From Nonomuraea glycinis (GTDB lineage: Bacteria > Actinomycetota > Actinomycetes > Streptosporangiales > Streptosporangiaceae), in assembly GCF_014646515.1 (NCBI RefSeq), contig NZ_BMNK01000004.1, positions 114,719 through 178,718 of the forward strand: a stretch of 64,000 bases of DNA, written 5' to 3'. Position 1 is the stretch's first letter, and each line of letters opens with the position of its first letter. Both the position numbers and the translations under genes were made by a program. Below are positions 53,307 to 62,799 of the stretch, one piece after another. The notes beneath the pieces are model-generated. The model worked only from the letters and a program-made list of their open reading frames with translations. It was not told where the DNA came from and searched no databases.

Positions 53307-54338
53307 ATGCGCTGGGACAACCTGCGCCTGGCCGACGCCGGCCGGGACGATCCGGCCGTGCCGCTGTTCGCCCGCGACGCGGTCACCCGCACGTTCGACA
53401 CCCCCGAGTTCCGGGGGATGACCTTCTACGAGATCCAGGCTCGCTCGATCATCAACCGGGTGCCGGCCGCCAGCCGGGTCCCGTTCGAATACACGATCAA
53501 TCCCTACCGGGGCTGCGGTCACCGCTGCGTCTACTGCTTCGCCCGAAAGACTCACCAATACCTTGACCTCGACTCCGGCGCCGATTTCGACTCCAAGATC
53601 GTGGTCAAGGTCAACGCCGCGGAGCTGGCCCGCAAGGAGCTCGCCTCGCCCCGGTGGGGCGGCCACCACGTGGCCATGGGCACCAACGTCGACTGCTACC
53701 AGCGCGCCGAGGGCCGCTATCGGCTCATGCGCGGCATCCTCGCGGCGCTGCGCGACGCGGCCAACCCGTTCTCGATCCTCACCAAGGGCACCTTGATCCT
53801 GCGCGACCTCGACCTGCTCACCGAGGCGGCCGAGCGGGCGGAGGTGGGCGCCGCCGTGTCGGTGGGCTTCGTCGACCCCGGCGTGTGGCGCTCCGTCGAG
53901 CCCGGCACCCCAGACCCGCACAGACGCCTGGAGACCTGCGCCACCCTCAACGACAACGGCATCGCCTGCGGCGTCCTGATGGCGCCCATCCTCCCCTACC
54001 TCACCGACTCTCCCGCCCAGCTCGACCGCACCGTGCGGGAGATCGCGCAGGCGGGCGCCACCCACCTGACGCCCATCGTCCTGCACCTGCGGCCGGGGGC
54101 GCGCGAGTGGTGGCTGGCGTGGCTGTCCCGCGAGCACCCACGGCTCGTGCCGCGCTATCTGGAGCTGTACGGAAGGGGCGCCTACGCTCCCAAGTCCTAC
54201 CAGGAGCGGATCTCCGCACAGGTCAAGGAGCTGGCCGCCCGTCACGGCGTCGGCCGCACCGCACCGGCCATGGCCCGCCGCCTCCCCCCGCCTCCGGCTC
54301 CGGAGCCGGAGGCCCCCGAGCAGCTCACCTTGCTCTGA
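53307..54338 (+). CDS. Rv2578c-family radical SAM protein
   Basis: A 343-residue protein from the ATG at 53307. The [4Fe-4S] ligands are Cys70, Cys74 and Cys77 in YRGCGHRCVYCFARKTH. The relatives (SplB-like radical SAM of the Rv2578c type) share INPYRGCGHRC and the TKGTLILRDLDLL segment. The actual reaction is not known, but resemblance to spore-photoproduct lyase and the SOS-like box upstream point to a role after DNA damage. The C-terminal tail is Pro-rich and disordered. Confidence 0.9.
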   Translation: MRWDNLRLADAGRDDPAVPLFARDAVTRTFDTPEFRGMTFYEIQARSIINRVPAASRVPFEYTINPYRGCGHRCVYCFARKTHQYLDLDSGADFDSKIVVKVNAAELARKELASPRWGGHHVAMGTNVDCYQRAEGRYRLMRGILAALRDAANPFSILTKGTLILRDLDLLTEAAERAEVGAAVSVGFVDPGVWRSVEPGTPDPHRRLETCATLNDNGIACGVLMAPILPYLTDSPAQLDRTVREIAQAGATHLTPIVLHLRPGAREWWLAWLSREHPRLVPRYLELYGRGAYAPKSYQERISAQVKELAARHGVGRTAPAMARRLPPPPAPEPEAPEQLTLL

Positions 54339-54520
54339 CCGAACGGCCCCTGGGCCCGGCCGACCCGACCGCTGTGACGTACGCGGATGACCCGAAGACC
54401 CGCCGACCCGACCGCCGTGACGTGCACAGATGGCGCTATGTCGGGTTTTGGTGACAGATGGGTATTAACGGCGTTGGTGCGCCAATCTGACGCATCTGTC
54501 CGTACAGGGGGAAGAGACCA

Positions 54521-54640
54521 ATGGCTGACACGAAGAAGAAACCCGGCGCCAAGTCCGGCAAGGCGAAGAAGCAGGCCATCAAGTCCAGCAGGCAGGCCAA
54601 GGAGAGCAAGAAGGAGCCCACGAAGCCTGAAGAGGCGTAG
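54521..54640 (+). CDS. Very small lysine-rich protein (39 aa)
   Basis: From the ATG at 54521, after a GGGGGAAGAG ribosome site, the frame encodes MADTKKKPGAKSGKAKKQ, then AIKSSRQAKESKKEPTKPEE and a final Ala. About one third of the residues are Lys, with no hydrophobic core, so it should be disordered and could bind nucleic acid or ribosomes. A hairpin follows the TAG closely, which supports an independent transcript. No family is recognised. Confidence 0.55.
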   Translation: MADTKKKPGAKSGKAKKQAIKSSRQAKESKKEPTKPEEA

Positions 54641-54652
54641 CGGGGGTGACAT

Positions 54653-54691
54653 GATCAGACAGCCGAGGGCAGGGTCCCCGGCTGTCTGATC
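54653..54691. terminator. Hairpin terminator after the small lysine-rich gene
   Basis: GATCAGACAGCCG (54653-54665) and CGGCTGTCTGATC (54679-54691) are exact inverse copies, with GGG and CCC able to extend the stem inside. No T-run follows. It lies 12 bp after the TAG and 17 bp before the tricorn protease start. Confidence 0.6.
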
Positions 54692-54708
54692 GACCGTGGA
54701 GGACACCC

Positions 54709-57700
54709 ATGTCGGGCTACCTGCGCTTTCCCGCCGTGTTCCGGGATGTCGTGGTGTTCGCCGCCGAGGACGACCTGTGGATGGTGTCCGCGCAGGGTGG
54801 GCGCGCGTTCCGGCTGACGGCGGGGGTCGCGGAGGCCGGCTATCCACGTATCTCGCCGCGCGGTGACCAGCTCGCGTTCGTCGGGCGCGACGAGGGGCCG
54901 GAAGAGGTGTACGTGATGCCGGCGGACGGGGGCGCCGCCCGGCGCGTCACCTTCCACGGCGCCCGGTGCACCGTCACCGGGTGGGATCCCGCCGGGCGCA
55001 TTCTGTACGCGAGCGACGAGTCGCAGCCGTTCGAAGGGCGCAAGTGGCTGCATCGGGTGGAGCCGGGGAAGGTGCCGGAACGGCTGCCGTACGGGCCCGC
55101 GAACTCGATCGCCTACGGGCCCGAGGGCATGATCGTGCTGGGGCGCAACACCGCCGACCCGGCGCGGTGGAAGCGGTACCGGGGCGGCACCGTCGGCGAC
55201 CTGTGGATCGATCGCGAGGGCGATGGCGAGTTCCGGCGGTTGCTGCGGCTGCCCGGCAATCTGGCCTCGCCCTGCTGGAGCGGCGGGCGGGTGTGTTTCC
55301 TGTCCGACCATGAGGGCGTCGGCAACGTCTACTCGTGCACGCCCGACGGCGACGACCTGCGCCGGCACACCCATCATGACGACTACTACGCGCGCAACCT
55401 GTCCAGTGACGGCCACCGGCTGGTCTACCACGCCGGCGCCGATCTCTACCTGCTGGATGATCCCGACGAGCGGCCGCGCCAGCTGGAGGTGCGGCTGGCC
55501 AGCTCGCGTACGCAGCGCAACCGCAGGTTCGTGGACGCCGACGACTATCTCGACGGTGCCACGCTCAGCCCGGACGGCAGCGCGCTGGCCGTCACCGCCC
55601 GGGGCAAGGCGTACGGCATGGCGGGGTGGGAGGGGCCGGTCCGCCAGTACGGCGCGCCCGACGGTGTCCGCTACCGCTTGCTGACCTGGCTGAACGACGG
55701 CCGCCGGCTGATCGCCGCAGCCGCGGACGACGATGACGAGGAGTCCCTGGTCATCCTGCACGGCTGTCAGAGATCCACCGCAGAGCATGACGACTCCGGG
55801 GACGACGGCCCAGGGCATGACGGTTCCGCAGTGGAGGGGGTGGGGAGGGTGCAGCTGGTGGCGCGGCTGGGGCGGATCACGGCGTTGGTGCCCGACCCGG
55901 CCCATGACCGGGTGGCCGTCACCAACCACCGCCACGAGCTGCACCTCGTCGACCTGTCCACCGGCCAGGCCGTGCTCGTCGAGGCGAACCCGTACGGCTC
56001 ACCGGAGGATCCCGCCTGGTCGCACGACGGGCAGTGGCTCGCCTACGCCGGCCCGCTCAACTCCCGGACCACCGCCATCAAACTCCACCACCCCGAGACG
56101 GGCCGGACCGTGGCCGCCACCGAACCGCTCCTGCAGGATGCCCGCCCGGCCTTCGACCCGCAGGGCCGCTACCTGTACTTCATCGGCCAGCGCGTCTTCT
56201 CCCCCGCCTACGACCAGCTCCAGTTCGACCTGTGCTTCCCGCTCGGCACCCGCCCATACGCCGTCGCGCTGCGCGCCGACGTCCCGGACCCGTTCGTCCC
56301 CCGCCCGCGTCCCGTGCACGACAAGGACGAGGACGAGGAGGACGAGGAGCCGGAGGCGGTGCGGGTCGACGCTGAGGGCCTGACCCGCCGCATCACCGCC
56401 TTCCCCGTGCCGGAGGGCCGCTACGAGCGCGTCGCCGGGCTGAAGGGCAAGGCGCTCATCCTGGCCAGCCCGCTGCAGGGCGCGAGCACTCTGCGCCTGT
56501 TCGACTTCGCCAAGGGCGACGACGACACCTTCGCCGAGGGGGTCACCGACTTCGAGCTCGGCCGTGACGGCAAGACGCTCCTCTACCGCGCCCGCCACCG
56601 GCTGCGGGTGGTGAAGGCCGGCGAGGTGCCGGGCGGGGACGACGATCCGCCGGGGCGGGACAGCGGCTGGATCGACCTGTCGCGGATCAAGGTGTCGGTG
56701 TGCCCGGAGACGGAATGGCGGCAGATGTTCCGCGAGGCGTGGCGGCTGCAGCGCGAGCACTTCTGGACCGAGGACATGGCGGGTGTCGACTGGCCCGCCG
56801 TCTACGACCGCTACGTGCCGCTGGTGGAGCGGGTCACCACCCGCGGCGAGTTCTCCGACCTGCTGTGGGAGCTGCACGGCGAGCTCGCCACGAGCCACGC
56901 GTACGAGAGCGGCGGCGAATACCGGCCGGGCCCCGACTACAGCCAGGGCAAGCTGGGCGTCGACTGGGACTACCGCGACGGCGTCTACCACATCGCCGCG
57001 ATCGTGCACGGCGACCCGTGGGATCCGTCCGCCACCTCACCGCTCAACCGGCTGGGCCTGGACGTGCGGCCGGGCGACGCGGTGCTGGCGATCAACGGCG
57101 CGCCGATCGGGGCCTCGGCCACCCCGAACGAGCGGCTGGTGAACCAGGCGGACGAGGAGGTGGAGCTGACGCTGCGCCGCGAGGGGCGGGTCTTCGCCGT
57201 CACGGTGCGGACCATCGCGGACGAGGCGCCGGGCCGCTACCGCGACTGGGTGAACCTCAACCGGGCCCTGTGCCACCAGCGTTCGGCGGGCCGGATCGGC
57301 TATCTGCACGTGCCGGACATGGGGACGGACGGGTTCGCCGAGTTCCATCGGGGTTTCCTGGCCGAGTACGACCGGCACGCGCTGATCGTGGACGTGCGCT
57401 TCAACGGCGGCGGCAACGTCTCGGCGCTGCTGCTGGAGAAGCTGGCCCGCCGCCGCCTGGGCTACGACTACCCGCGCTGGGGCGCGCCGGAGCCCTACCC
57501 GCCCGAGTCGCCACGCGGGCCGCTGGTGGCGATCACCAACGAGTACGCGGGCTCCGACGGCGACATCTTCAGCCACACCTTCAAGGTGCTGAAGCTGGGC
57601 CCGCTGGTCGGCAAGCGCACCTGGGGCGGCGTGATCGGCATCTGGCCGCGTCACCGGCTGGCCGACGGCACGGTGACCACGCAGCCGGAGTTCTCCTTCG

Positions 57701-57894
57701 CCTTCGACGATGTCGGCTGGCAGGTGGAGAACTACGGCACCGACCCCGACATCGAGGTCGACATCACCCCGCAGGACTACGCCTCCGGCGTGGACGCCCA
57801 GTTGGAGAAGGCCATCGAGGTGGCTCTCGACCTGCTCGCGAGCAAACCCGTACACACTCCTGATCTCTCGCATAGGCCGCGCATGCAACCTTAG
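54709..57894 (+). CDS. Tricorn protease (S41 family)
   Basis: A 1061-residue cytoplasmic protease. Two beta-propellers come first (about residues 1-310 and 320-640, with WD-like blocks such as YPRISPRGDQLAFVGRDEG). An acidic loop (KDEDEEDEEPEAV near 545), a helical S41 core, a PDZ domain (about 760-845) and the catalytic domain follow. The catalytic His is residue 730 (ATSHAYES), the nucleophile is Ser949 in EYAGSDGD, and ENYGTDPDIEVD closes the active site. Tricorn cuts proteasome-released peptides into shorter ones. One stretch (about 348-375) is an extra charged loop. Confidence 0.94.
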   Translation: MSGYLRFPAVFRDVVVFAAEDDLWMVSAQGGRAFRLTAGVAEAGYPRISPRGDQLAFVGRDEGPEEVYVMPADGGAARRVTFHGARCTVTGWDPAGRILYASDESQPFEGRKWLHRVEPGKVPERLPYGPANSIAYGPEGMIVLGRNTADPARWKRYRGGTVGDLWIDREGDGEFRRLLRLPGNLASPCWSGGRVCFLSDHEGVGNVYSCTPDGDDLRRHTHHDDYYARNLSSDGHRLVYHAGADLYLLDDPDERPRQLEVRLASSRTQRNRRFVDADDYLDGATLSPDGSALAVTARGKAYGMAGWEGPVRQYGAPDGVRYRLLTWLNDGRRLIAAAADDDDEESLVILHGCQRSTAEHDDSGDDGPGHDGSAVEGVGRVQLVARLGRITALVPDPAHDRVAVTNHRHELHLVDLSTGQAVLVEANPYGSPEDPAWSHDGQWLAYAGPLNSRTTAIKLHHPETGRTVAATEPLLQDARPAFDPQGRYLYFIGQRVFSPAYDQLQFDLCFPLGTRPYAVALRADVPDPFVPRPRPVHDKDEDEEDEEPEAVRVDAEGLTRRITAFPVPEGRYERVAGLKGKALILASPLQGASTLRLFDFAKGDDDTFAEGVTDFELGRDGKTLLYRARHRLRVVKAGEVPGGDDDPPGRDSGWIDLSRIKVSVCPETEWRQMFREAWRLQREHFWTEDMAGVDWPAVYDRYVPLVERVTTRGEFSDLLWELHGELATSHAYESGGEYRPGPDYSQGKLGVDWDYRDGVYHIAAIVHGDPWDPSATSPLNRLGLDVRPGDAVLAINGAPIGASATPNERLVNQADEEVELTLRREGRVFAVTVRTIADEAPGRYRDWVNLNRALCHQRSAGRIGYLHVPDMGTDGFAEFHRGFLAEYDRHALIVDVRFNGGGNVSALLLEKLARRRLGYDYPRWGAPEPYPPESPRGPLVAITNEYAGSDGDIFSHTFKVLKLGPLVGKRTWGGVIGIWPRHRLADGTVTTQPEFSFAFDDVGWQVENYGTDPDIEVDITPQDYASGVDAQLEKAIEVALDLLASKPVHTPDLSHRPRMQP

Positions 57895-58048
57895 TCACCT
57901 CTAAGGCGTCTAAAGATCATAGAAGTGGAAAGCGCCACGGGGATGGACGGCGCACACCACTCCACGCTCCACGGCACGCCGGTGGTGAGGATGTCTCTCA
58001 CCGCCGGCTGCTTGTCATGGTCATCCAGACGGCAAGGGGAACTTCCAG

Positions 58049-59353
58049 GTGCGGGCACTGACGCGTAGGGGCAAGTCAGCGGCGGTTCGGTTGTACCGGG
58101 GGTACAACCGGCGCAGGGCCAGGAAGGCGCCACCGGCCTCCATCCAGCAGGTGAAGTTCCTGCTGCTGCACGCCAACGGCATGGGCGGCACGATCAGAAC
58201 CGTGTTCAATCTCGCCGGCCACCTGGCCGACCGGCATGACGTGGAGATCGTCAGCGTCCTGAGGGAGGCCGAGGAGCCGTTCTTCCCGATCGACCCGCGC
58301 GTGCGCTTCCGCTATCTGGACGACCGGCTCGCCCCCAGCGCCGACCCGATGCGGGCGCTGCTGTCCAAGCTCCCCAGCAGGCTCGTGCCCAAGGAGGAGT
58401 CGGCCTACCACCGCTTCAACCTGTGGACCGACCTGAAATTGGCCCGGTTCATCCGCTCGATGGACACCGGCGTGCTCATCGGCACCCGCCCCGGCCTGGT
58501 CCTCGCCGTGGCCCAGCTGGCGCTGCCCAGCGTCATCACCATCGGGCAGGAGCACGTCGCCCTGGCCACCCAGCCGGAGCCGGTCCAGAAGCTGATCAAG
58601 TGGCGTTACCGCCGGCTGGACGCCCTGGTCGCGCTCACCAAGGCCGACCTGCAGGACTACCGTGACGCCCTGCCCAAGAAGCCCAAGAAGCTGCTGCGGA
58701 TCCCCAACGCGGTGCCGGCCATGAGCGGCGAGGTGGCCAAGCTGGACGCGAAGGTCGCCGTCGCCGTCGGCAGGCTGACCCGCATCAAGGGCTTCCACCG
58801 GCTCATCACCGCCTGGCAGCAGGTGGCCGAGGCGCACCCCGACTGGACGCTGCGCATCATCGGCGCCGGCCCGCAGCAGGAGGCGCTGGCCGCCCAGATC
58901 ACCGAGGCGGGTCTCGACGGCAAGGTCGAGCTGCCGGGCCCCACCTCCGACGTGGGCGCGGAGCTGGAGAGGGCCTCCATGTTCGTGCTCAGCTCCCGGC
59001 ACGAGGGCTTCCCCATGACCATCCTGGAGGCGATGGCCAAGGGGCTGGCCATCGTCAGCTTCAACAGCCCGCACGGGCCCAAGGAGATGCTCACCAACGA
59101 GGTCGACGGCCTGCTCGTCAAACCGCGCACCAACGCCAACCTGGCCGCGGCCATCCTGCGGGTGATCGAGGACGAACCGCTGCGCCGGCAGCTGGCCGCC
59201 GGAGGGCTGGAGACCGTCCGCGGCTACGACATCGCCACCATCGGCGCCCGCTGGGACAGCCTGCTGGAGGCACTGCTCGCCCGCCGCACCCCTGCGGCGG
59301 CGCCCAACCCGCTCAGACCTCGGACTCCGTCAGCTCCACCGGCTCCGCGATGA
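58049..59353 (+). CDS. Glycosyltransferase family 4
   Basis: A 434-residue GT-B enzyme. Its N-terminal domain holds the acceptor motif LLLHANGMGGTIRTVFNLAGHLA. The C-terminal domain binds the nucleotide sugar through VAVGRLTRIKGFHRLITAW and the E-x7-E segment HEGFPMTILEAMAKGLAIV. It resembles teichoic-acid or capsule glycosyltransferases (TagE type). No membrane segment, but a basic N-terminus could hold it at the membrane. The GTG at 58049 has an AAGGGG ribosome site. The last 41 bases overlap the convergent protease gene. Confidence 0.88.
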   Translation: MRALTRRGKSAAVRLYRGYNRRRARKAPPASIQQVKFLLLHANGMGGTIRTVFNLAGHLADRHDVEIVSVLREAEEPFFPIDPRVRFRYLDDRLAPSADPMRALLSKLPSRLVPKEESAYHRFNLWTDLKLARFIRSMDTGVLIGTRPGLVLAVAQLALPSVITIGQEHVALATQPEPVQKLIKWRYRRLDALVALTKADLQDYRDALPKKPKKLLRIPNAVPAMSGEVAKLDAKVAVAVGRLTRIKGFHRLITAWQQVAEAHPDWTLRIIGAGPQQEALAAQITEAGLDGKVELPGPTSDVGAELERASMFVLSSRHEGFPMTILEAMAKGLAIVSFNSPHGPKEMLTNEVDGLLVKPRTNANLAAAILRVIEDEPLRRQLAAGGLETVRGYDIATIGARWDSLLEALLARRTPAAAPNPLRPRTPSAPPAPR

Positions 59354-60221
59354 CGTCGACGAGCGCGCCGTTGCGGTAGACGGTGATCGGCAGCGGCCGC
59401 CCGATCGCGTCGGCGAACATCAGCCGCTGCAGGCTCTGCGCGTCGTCCACCGGGGCGCGCCCGGCGCTCAGCACCAGATCGCCGGCCCGCAGCCCGGCCC
59501 GGCCCGCGGGCGAGCCGGGGATCACCTCCACCACCCGCAGCGCGCCGGGCTGCCCGGTGCGCCGCCGCAGCGGCTCGGCCAGCGGCGCGGGCGAGGTGAC
59601 CAGCCCCAGGAACGCCCGCCGCACCCGCCCGTACCTGATCAACGCCGCGATGATGCCCCTGGTCGTGGCGTTCACCGGCACGGCCAGGCCCACCCCCACC
59701 CCGGCCACCGCCGTGTTGACCCCGACCACCCGCGCCCGCGAGTCCGCCAACGCCCCGCCGGAGTTGCCGGGGTTCAGCGCCGCGTCGGTCTGGATCACGT
59801 CCTCGATCAGCCGTACGGCGGAGCCGCTGCGCGCGGGCAGTGACCGGCCCAGTCCCGACACCACCCCGGCCGTCACCGACCCGGCCAGCCCCAGCGGGTT
59901 GCCGACGGCCACCACGAGCTGGCCCACCACGAGGTCGGCGCTGTCGCCGAGCACGGCCGGCTCGGGGGTGGGCACCTGTGACCTGATCACCGCCAGGTCC
60001 GACAGCGGGTCCCGGCCGACGACGGTGAAGGCGCCGGAGGAGCCGTCGGCGAACGCCAGTGTGCCCGACCTGGCGGAGCCGACCACGTGCGCGTTCGTCA
60101 GCAGAAACCCGTCGGCGGTGAACACCACCGCCGAACCGCTGCCTCGCCCGGCCCGCACGCCGGCGACCTTGGGCTGCAGCACGGCCGCGACGGAGGAGAC
60201 GATCTGCGAGTAGGGGTCCAT
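59313..60221 (-). CDS. HtrA/DegP-like S1C serine protease with PDZ domain
   Basis: A 302-residue protein. The trypsin-like domain has His45 (LTNAHVV), Asp75 (DLAVI) and Ser154 (NPGNSGGAL). A PDZ domain (about 205-290, AGLRAGDLVLSAGRAPV) follows. There is no signal peptide or membrane helix, unlike most actinobacterial HtrA proteins, so it should be cytoplasmic. It is the last gene in a same-strand array (subtilisin, ECF sigma, small protein, this protease), 33 bp after the small gene, which suggests a shared transcript. Confidence 0.9.
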   Translation of the reverse strand: MDPYSQIVSSVAAVLQPKVAGVRAGRGSGSAVVFTADGFLLTNAHVVGSARSGTLAFADGSSGAFTVVGRDPLSDLAVIRSQVPTPEPAVLGDSADLVVGQLVVAVGNPLGLAGSVTAGVVSGLGRSLPARSGSAVRLIEDVIQTDAALNPGNSGGALADSRARVVGVNTAVAGVGVGLAVPVNATTRGIIAALIRYGRVRRAFLGLVTSPAPLAEPLRRRTGQPGALRVVEVIPGSPAGRAGLRAGDLVLSAGRAPVDDAQSLQRLMFADAIGRPLPITVYRNGALVDVIAEPVELTESEV

Positions 60222-60254
60222 GTCAGAACCTCCCGAAGGCGAGTGCTTACAACG

Positions 60255-60716
60255 TTACAGAGCGATCCAGTCCGTGACCACGTTGCTGCCCGTACTCGGA
60301 CGGCACTGCAGCCTGAACGCCTGGGCCGGCGCCGGCCTGAACACGAAGCACCCCGACTCGTCGATCACCGACGTGACCACGTCACCCGTCACCAGGTGCG
60401 TGTACGCCGTCCCCGGCCGGGCCGGCACCACCTGGCCCAGCAGCGCCTCGTGGCCCACCTCCAGCTCGATCGTCAGCTCCGGCGTCGCGAAGATCAGCGC
60501 CCGTAACGTCGCGTGCTCGGCGCCCCGCGTCGCCGCCCCCGCCTCGTCCACCGCCGAGTCATAGGTGAGCGCCGCCAGCTCGGCGTCGACGTCATGCCAG
60601 ACGAAGATCTCCTTGCCGGCCGCCACGAAGCTCTCCGGGACTTCCCGCTCCGCCGCGTGCGCCTGCCGTACAGCGGCCAGGAACCGATCGTCGTCACTCC
60701 ACCACGGTGTGTCCAT
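60255..60716 (-). CDS. Small partner protein of the ECF sigma/TPR module
   Basis: A 153-residue soluble protein six bases after the sigma-factor stop. The N-terminal half is helical, with the notable block AGKEIFVWHDVDAELAALTY then DSAVD. The C-terminal half looks like a small beta-sandwich (VVPARPGTAYTHLV onward, DESGCFVFRPAPAQAFRLQC). I recall the same order (sigma, this type of protein, S8 protease, CHAT/TPR) in other actinomycetes, where it is listed as hypothetical. It could be an anti-sigma factor or adaptor; no zinc-binding motif or membrane helix supports a classical anti-sigma. Confidence 0.75.
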   Translation of the reverse strand: MDTPWWSDDDRFLAAVRQAHAAEREVPESFVAAGKEIFVWHDVDAELAALTYDSAVDEAGAATRGAEHATLRALIFATPELTIELEVGHEALLGQVVPARPGTAYTHLVTGDVVTSVIDESGCFVFRPAPAQAFRLQCRPSTGSNVVTDWIAL

Positions 60717-60722
60717 GCCCTG

Positions 60723-61316
60723 TCACCTTCTCCCCTGGGTGTCCCGTTCGGACCTGATCAGCGCGGCCACGGTCGGTGTGCGGCGCAGCTTGTCCAGGCA
60801 CCGCGCCCGCGTCGGCCCGATCGCGCCCACCGGCATGGCCAGCTTCGCGCTGATGTCGGTGTACGGCACGGGGGGCTGGCTCATCAGCATCGACAGCAGT
60901 TCCTGGCAGCGCCCCTCCAGCTGCCGGAACCCCGCGATCAGCGCCGCGTTCCGCTCCGCGTCGATCAGCTCCTGATCCGGCGCGGGCACCCTGACGTCCA
61001 CCAGCACGTCGGTGTCCACCTGCTGCCGGAGGCGGTGCTGCCGCTCCGCCGCCTGGGCGCACCGGAGACACTCACGCCTGGTCGCCGTCGCCAGCCAGCC
61101 CGGCAGCGCCGCCGGCTCGCGCAGCCTGGGTAACTGCTCCACCAGCGACAGCCACACCGTCTGCCCCACGTCGTCGGCGTCGGCCCGGCTCAGCCTGAAA
61201 GCCTTGCAGATCGACCAGACCAGCGACGAGTAACGCTCGACGATCTCGTCCCACGCGTCCCTGTCACCGCCCCTCGCCCGCACCACCAAGGCGACGACCG
61301 ATGGATCGTCTCGCAT
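60723..61316 (-). CDS. ECF-type RNA polymerase sigma factor
   Basis: A 197-residue sigma factor from the ATG at 61316. Region 2 (about 8-75) contains YSSLVWSICKAFRLSRADAD and DVGQTVWLSLVEQ. The -10 recognition part ends in GWLATATRRECLRCA. Region 4 (about 135-185) has the HTH PYTDISAKLAMPVGAIGPTR. No region 3 is present. Co-transcription with the small protein and a nearby subtilisin gene, rather than with a membrane anti-sigma factor, suggests control by proteolysis or a cytoplasmic partner. Confidence 0.88.
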   Translation of the reverse strand: MRDDPSVVALVVRARGGDRDAWDEIVERYSSLVWSICKAFRLSRADADDVGQTVWLSLVEQLPRLREPAALPGWLATATRRECLRCAQAAERQHRLRQQVDTDVLVDVRVPAPDQELIDAERNAALIAGFRQLEGRCQELLSMLMSQPPVPYTDISAKLAMPVGAIGPTRARCLDKLRRTPTVAALIRSERDTQGRR

Positions 61317-61513
61317 GTCCGTGTGCTCCCTTCCCGGCACGGCCCACCCAGCAAGAGTGAACGCGGATGCGCGGTGCGTCCAGGCAGGACGCTTCGGCGA
61401 ACGAACAGGCGGTACCGGGGCCATGTCGTCTCTTCACTGCTCGGTGACGGCGGTCACCAGGACGGAGCGGCCGGACCTCGCCCTGATACCTCCTCGGCCG
61501 CATCCGCGCGAGG

Positions 61514-62746
61514 TCAGCTCTCGCCGCACGGGGACAGCACCATGCCCACCCCGTCCACCTCCCGCGCCGAGGCCAGCACGGCCGCCTTCGCGTCCTGGGC
61601 CGACTCCCCCGTGCGCGCCATCCGGGCCGCGATCAACCCCGCCACCAGCGGCGCCGCGAACGACGTGCCGTCCCACCTGGCCATCCCGGAGAAGTTCTGC
61701 ACGGCGGGCATCTTCGGCGGCTCCCGGTAGGTGTACTCGCCGGTGGCGTAGGCGTTGACGTGCCCCTCGCCCAGCGCGTACACCTTCACCCAGTCGCCGT
61801 AGTTGCTGAACCACGCCCGGTGCGCCCCGTCGGGGCCGAGCGCCCCGACCGACACCACCCAGTCGTAGGCGGCCGGGTAGAACGGCCGGTCCGTCGCGTC
61901 GTTGCCGGCCGCCGCCACCAGCACCACGTCCGGGTGCGCCTGCTGGAACGCCTCGAAGCCGAGCGAGGACCAGTTGCCGCGGGTGTAGGTGCCCGCCGAC
62001 AGGTTGATCACGTCCGGCGCGGGCGTCCGGCCGACCAGCTCCTCCAGCTTGGCGATCATCACGTCCTCCAACTCCGCGCCGGAAGCCGAGAAGTGGTCGA
62101 CGATGTCCACCGCGGCCGACGGCGCCATGCACTTGGCGACCCCGGCCACGAACGTGCCATGCCCGGCGAACGGCGGGATCCGCGGCAGCCCGCTCACCGG
62201 CGACGGCGGATCCAGCGTCTCCAGATCGCCGCCCACGCCGCCCAGCCACGGGTAGGCCGCCGGGTCCAGCCCGAGCCAGCCGGTGTCGCTGACGCCGATC
62301 CGCGCCTTGCGCACCACGTCGCCTCCCGGGCACGGCGGCGGCCACGGCCGATCCGGCGCCCCGGAAGGCACCTCCGGCTCCGTACCGGGGCACAGCCTGC
62401 TCACGTGCAGGACGTGCACCGGCGAGGCCGGCGGCAGCCGGGCGTCGTCCTCCCGCCGGCGGGGCGCCCGCCGCTCGATGACCTCCAGCGCCTCCGGCAC
62501 CGTCAGCCCGTCCTCCAGCGACAGCACCACCAGATCGCCCCGCCCCCGCGTCTCCAGCCGGCGAACGGCCGGCAGTACGGCTTCGATCCGCTGGATGTTG
62601 TCCCCCCGGTCCAGCGTCAGCAGGCGGCCCGCCTCGTACAGGTAGTCGACCTCACCCGCGGGGGTATAGGCCACCTCCACCTGGATCCCCCGCGTCAGGA
62701 ACGCGTCCTTGACGATCCGGAACTGAGCGTCGAACACCGCGTCCAT
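61514..62746 (-). CDS. Cytoplasmic S8 (subtilisin-like) serine peptidase
   Basis: A 410-residue protease. The triad is Asp154 (IGVSDTGW), His196 (FAGHGTFVAGVA) and Ser362 (WDGTSFAAPLVAGLIAA), with the oxyanion Asn282 in AAAGNDAT. The first 145 residues form a separate N-terminal domain (starting MDAVFDAQFRIVKDAF) that does not look like a secretion signal or normal propeptide. The protein should therefore stay in the cytoplasm and may be switched by a partner. It is divergent from the TPR gene with 53 bp between starts, and upstream of the ECF sigma gene on its own strand. Confidence 0.9.
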   Translation of the reverse strand: MDAVFDAQFRIVKDAFLTRGIQVEVAYTPAGEVDYLYEAGRLLTLDRGDNIQRIEAVLPAVRRLETRGRGDLVVLSLEDGLTVPEALEVIERRAPRRREDDARLPPASPVHVLHVSRLCPGTEPEVPSGAPDRPWPPPCPGGDVVRKARIGVSDTGWLGLDPAAYPWLGGVGGDLETLDPPSPVSGLPRIPPFAGHGTFVAGVAKCMAPSAAVDIVDHFSASGAELEDVMIAKLEELVGRTPAPDVINLSAGTYTRGNWSSLGFEAFQQAHPDVVLVAAAGNDATDRPFYPAAYDWVVSVGALGPDGAHRAWFSNYGDWVKVYALGEGHVNAYATGEYTYREPPKMPAVQNFSGMARWDGTSFAAPLVAGLIAARMARTGESAQDAKAAVLASAREVDGVGMVLSPCGES

Positions 62747-62799
62747 GGATTCCCCTCCCGGCCGTAGTCAACGATCACACTTTTCACTCCTATATCGAC

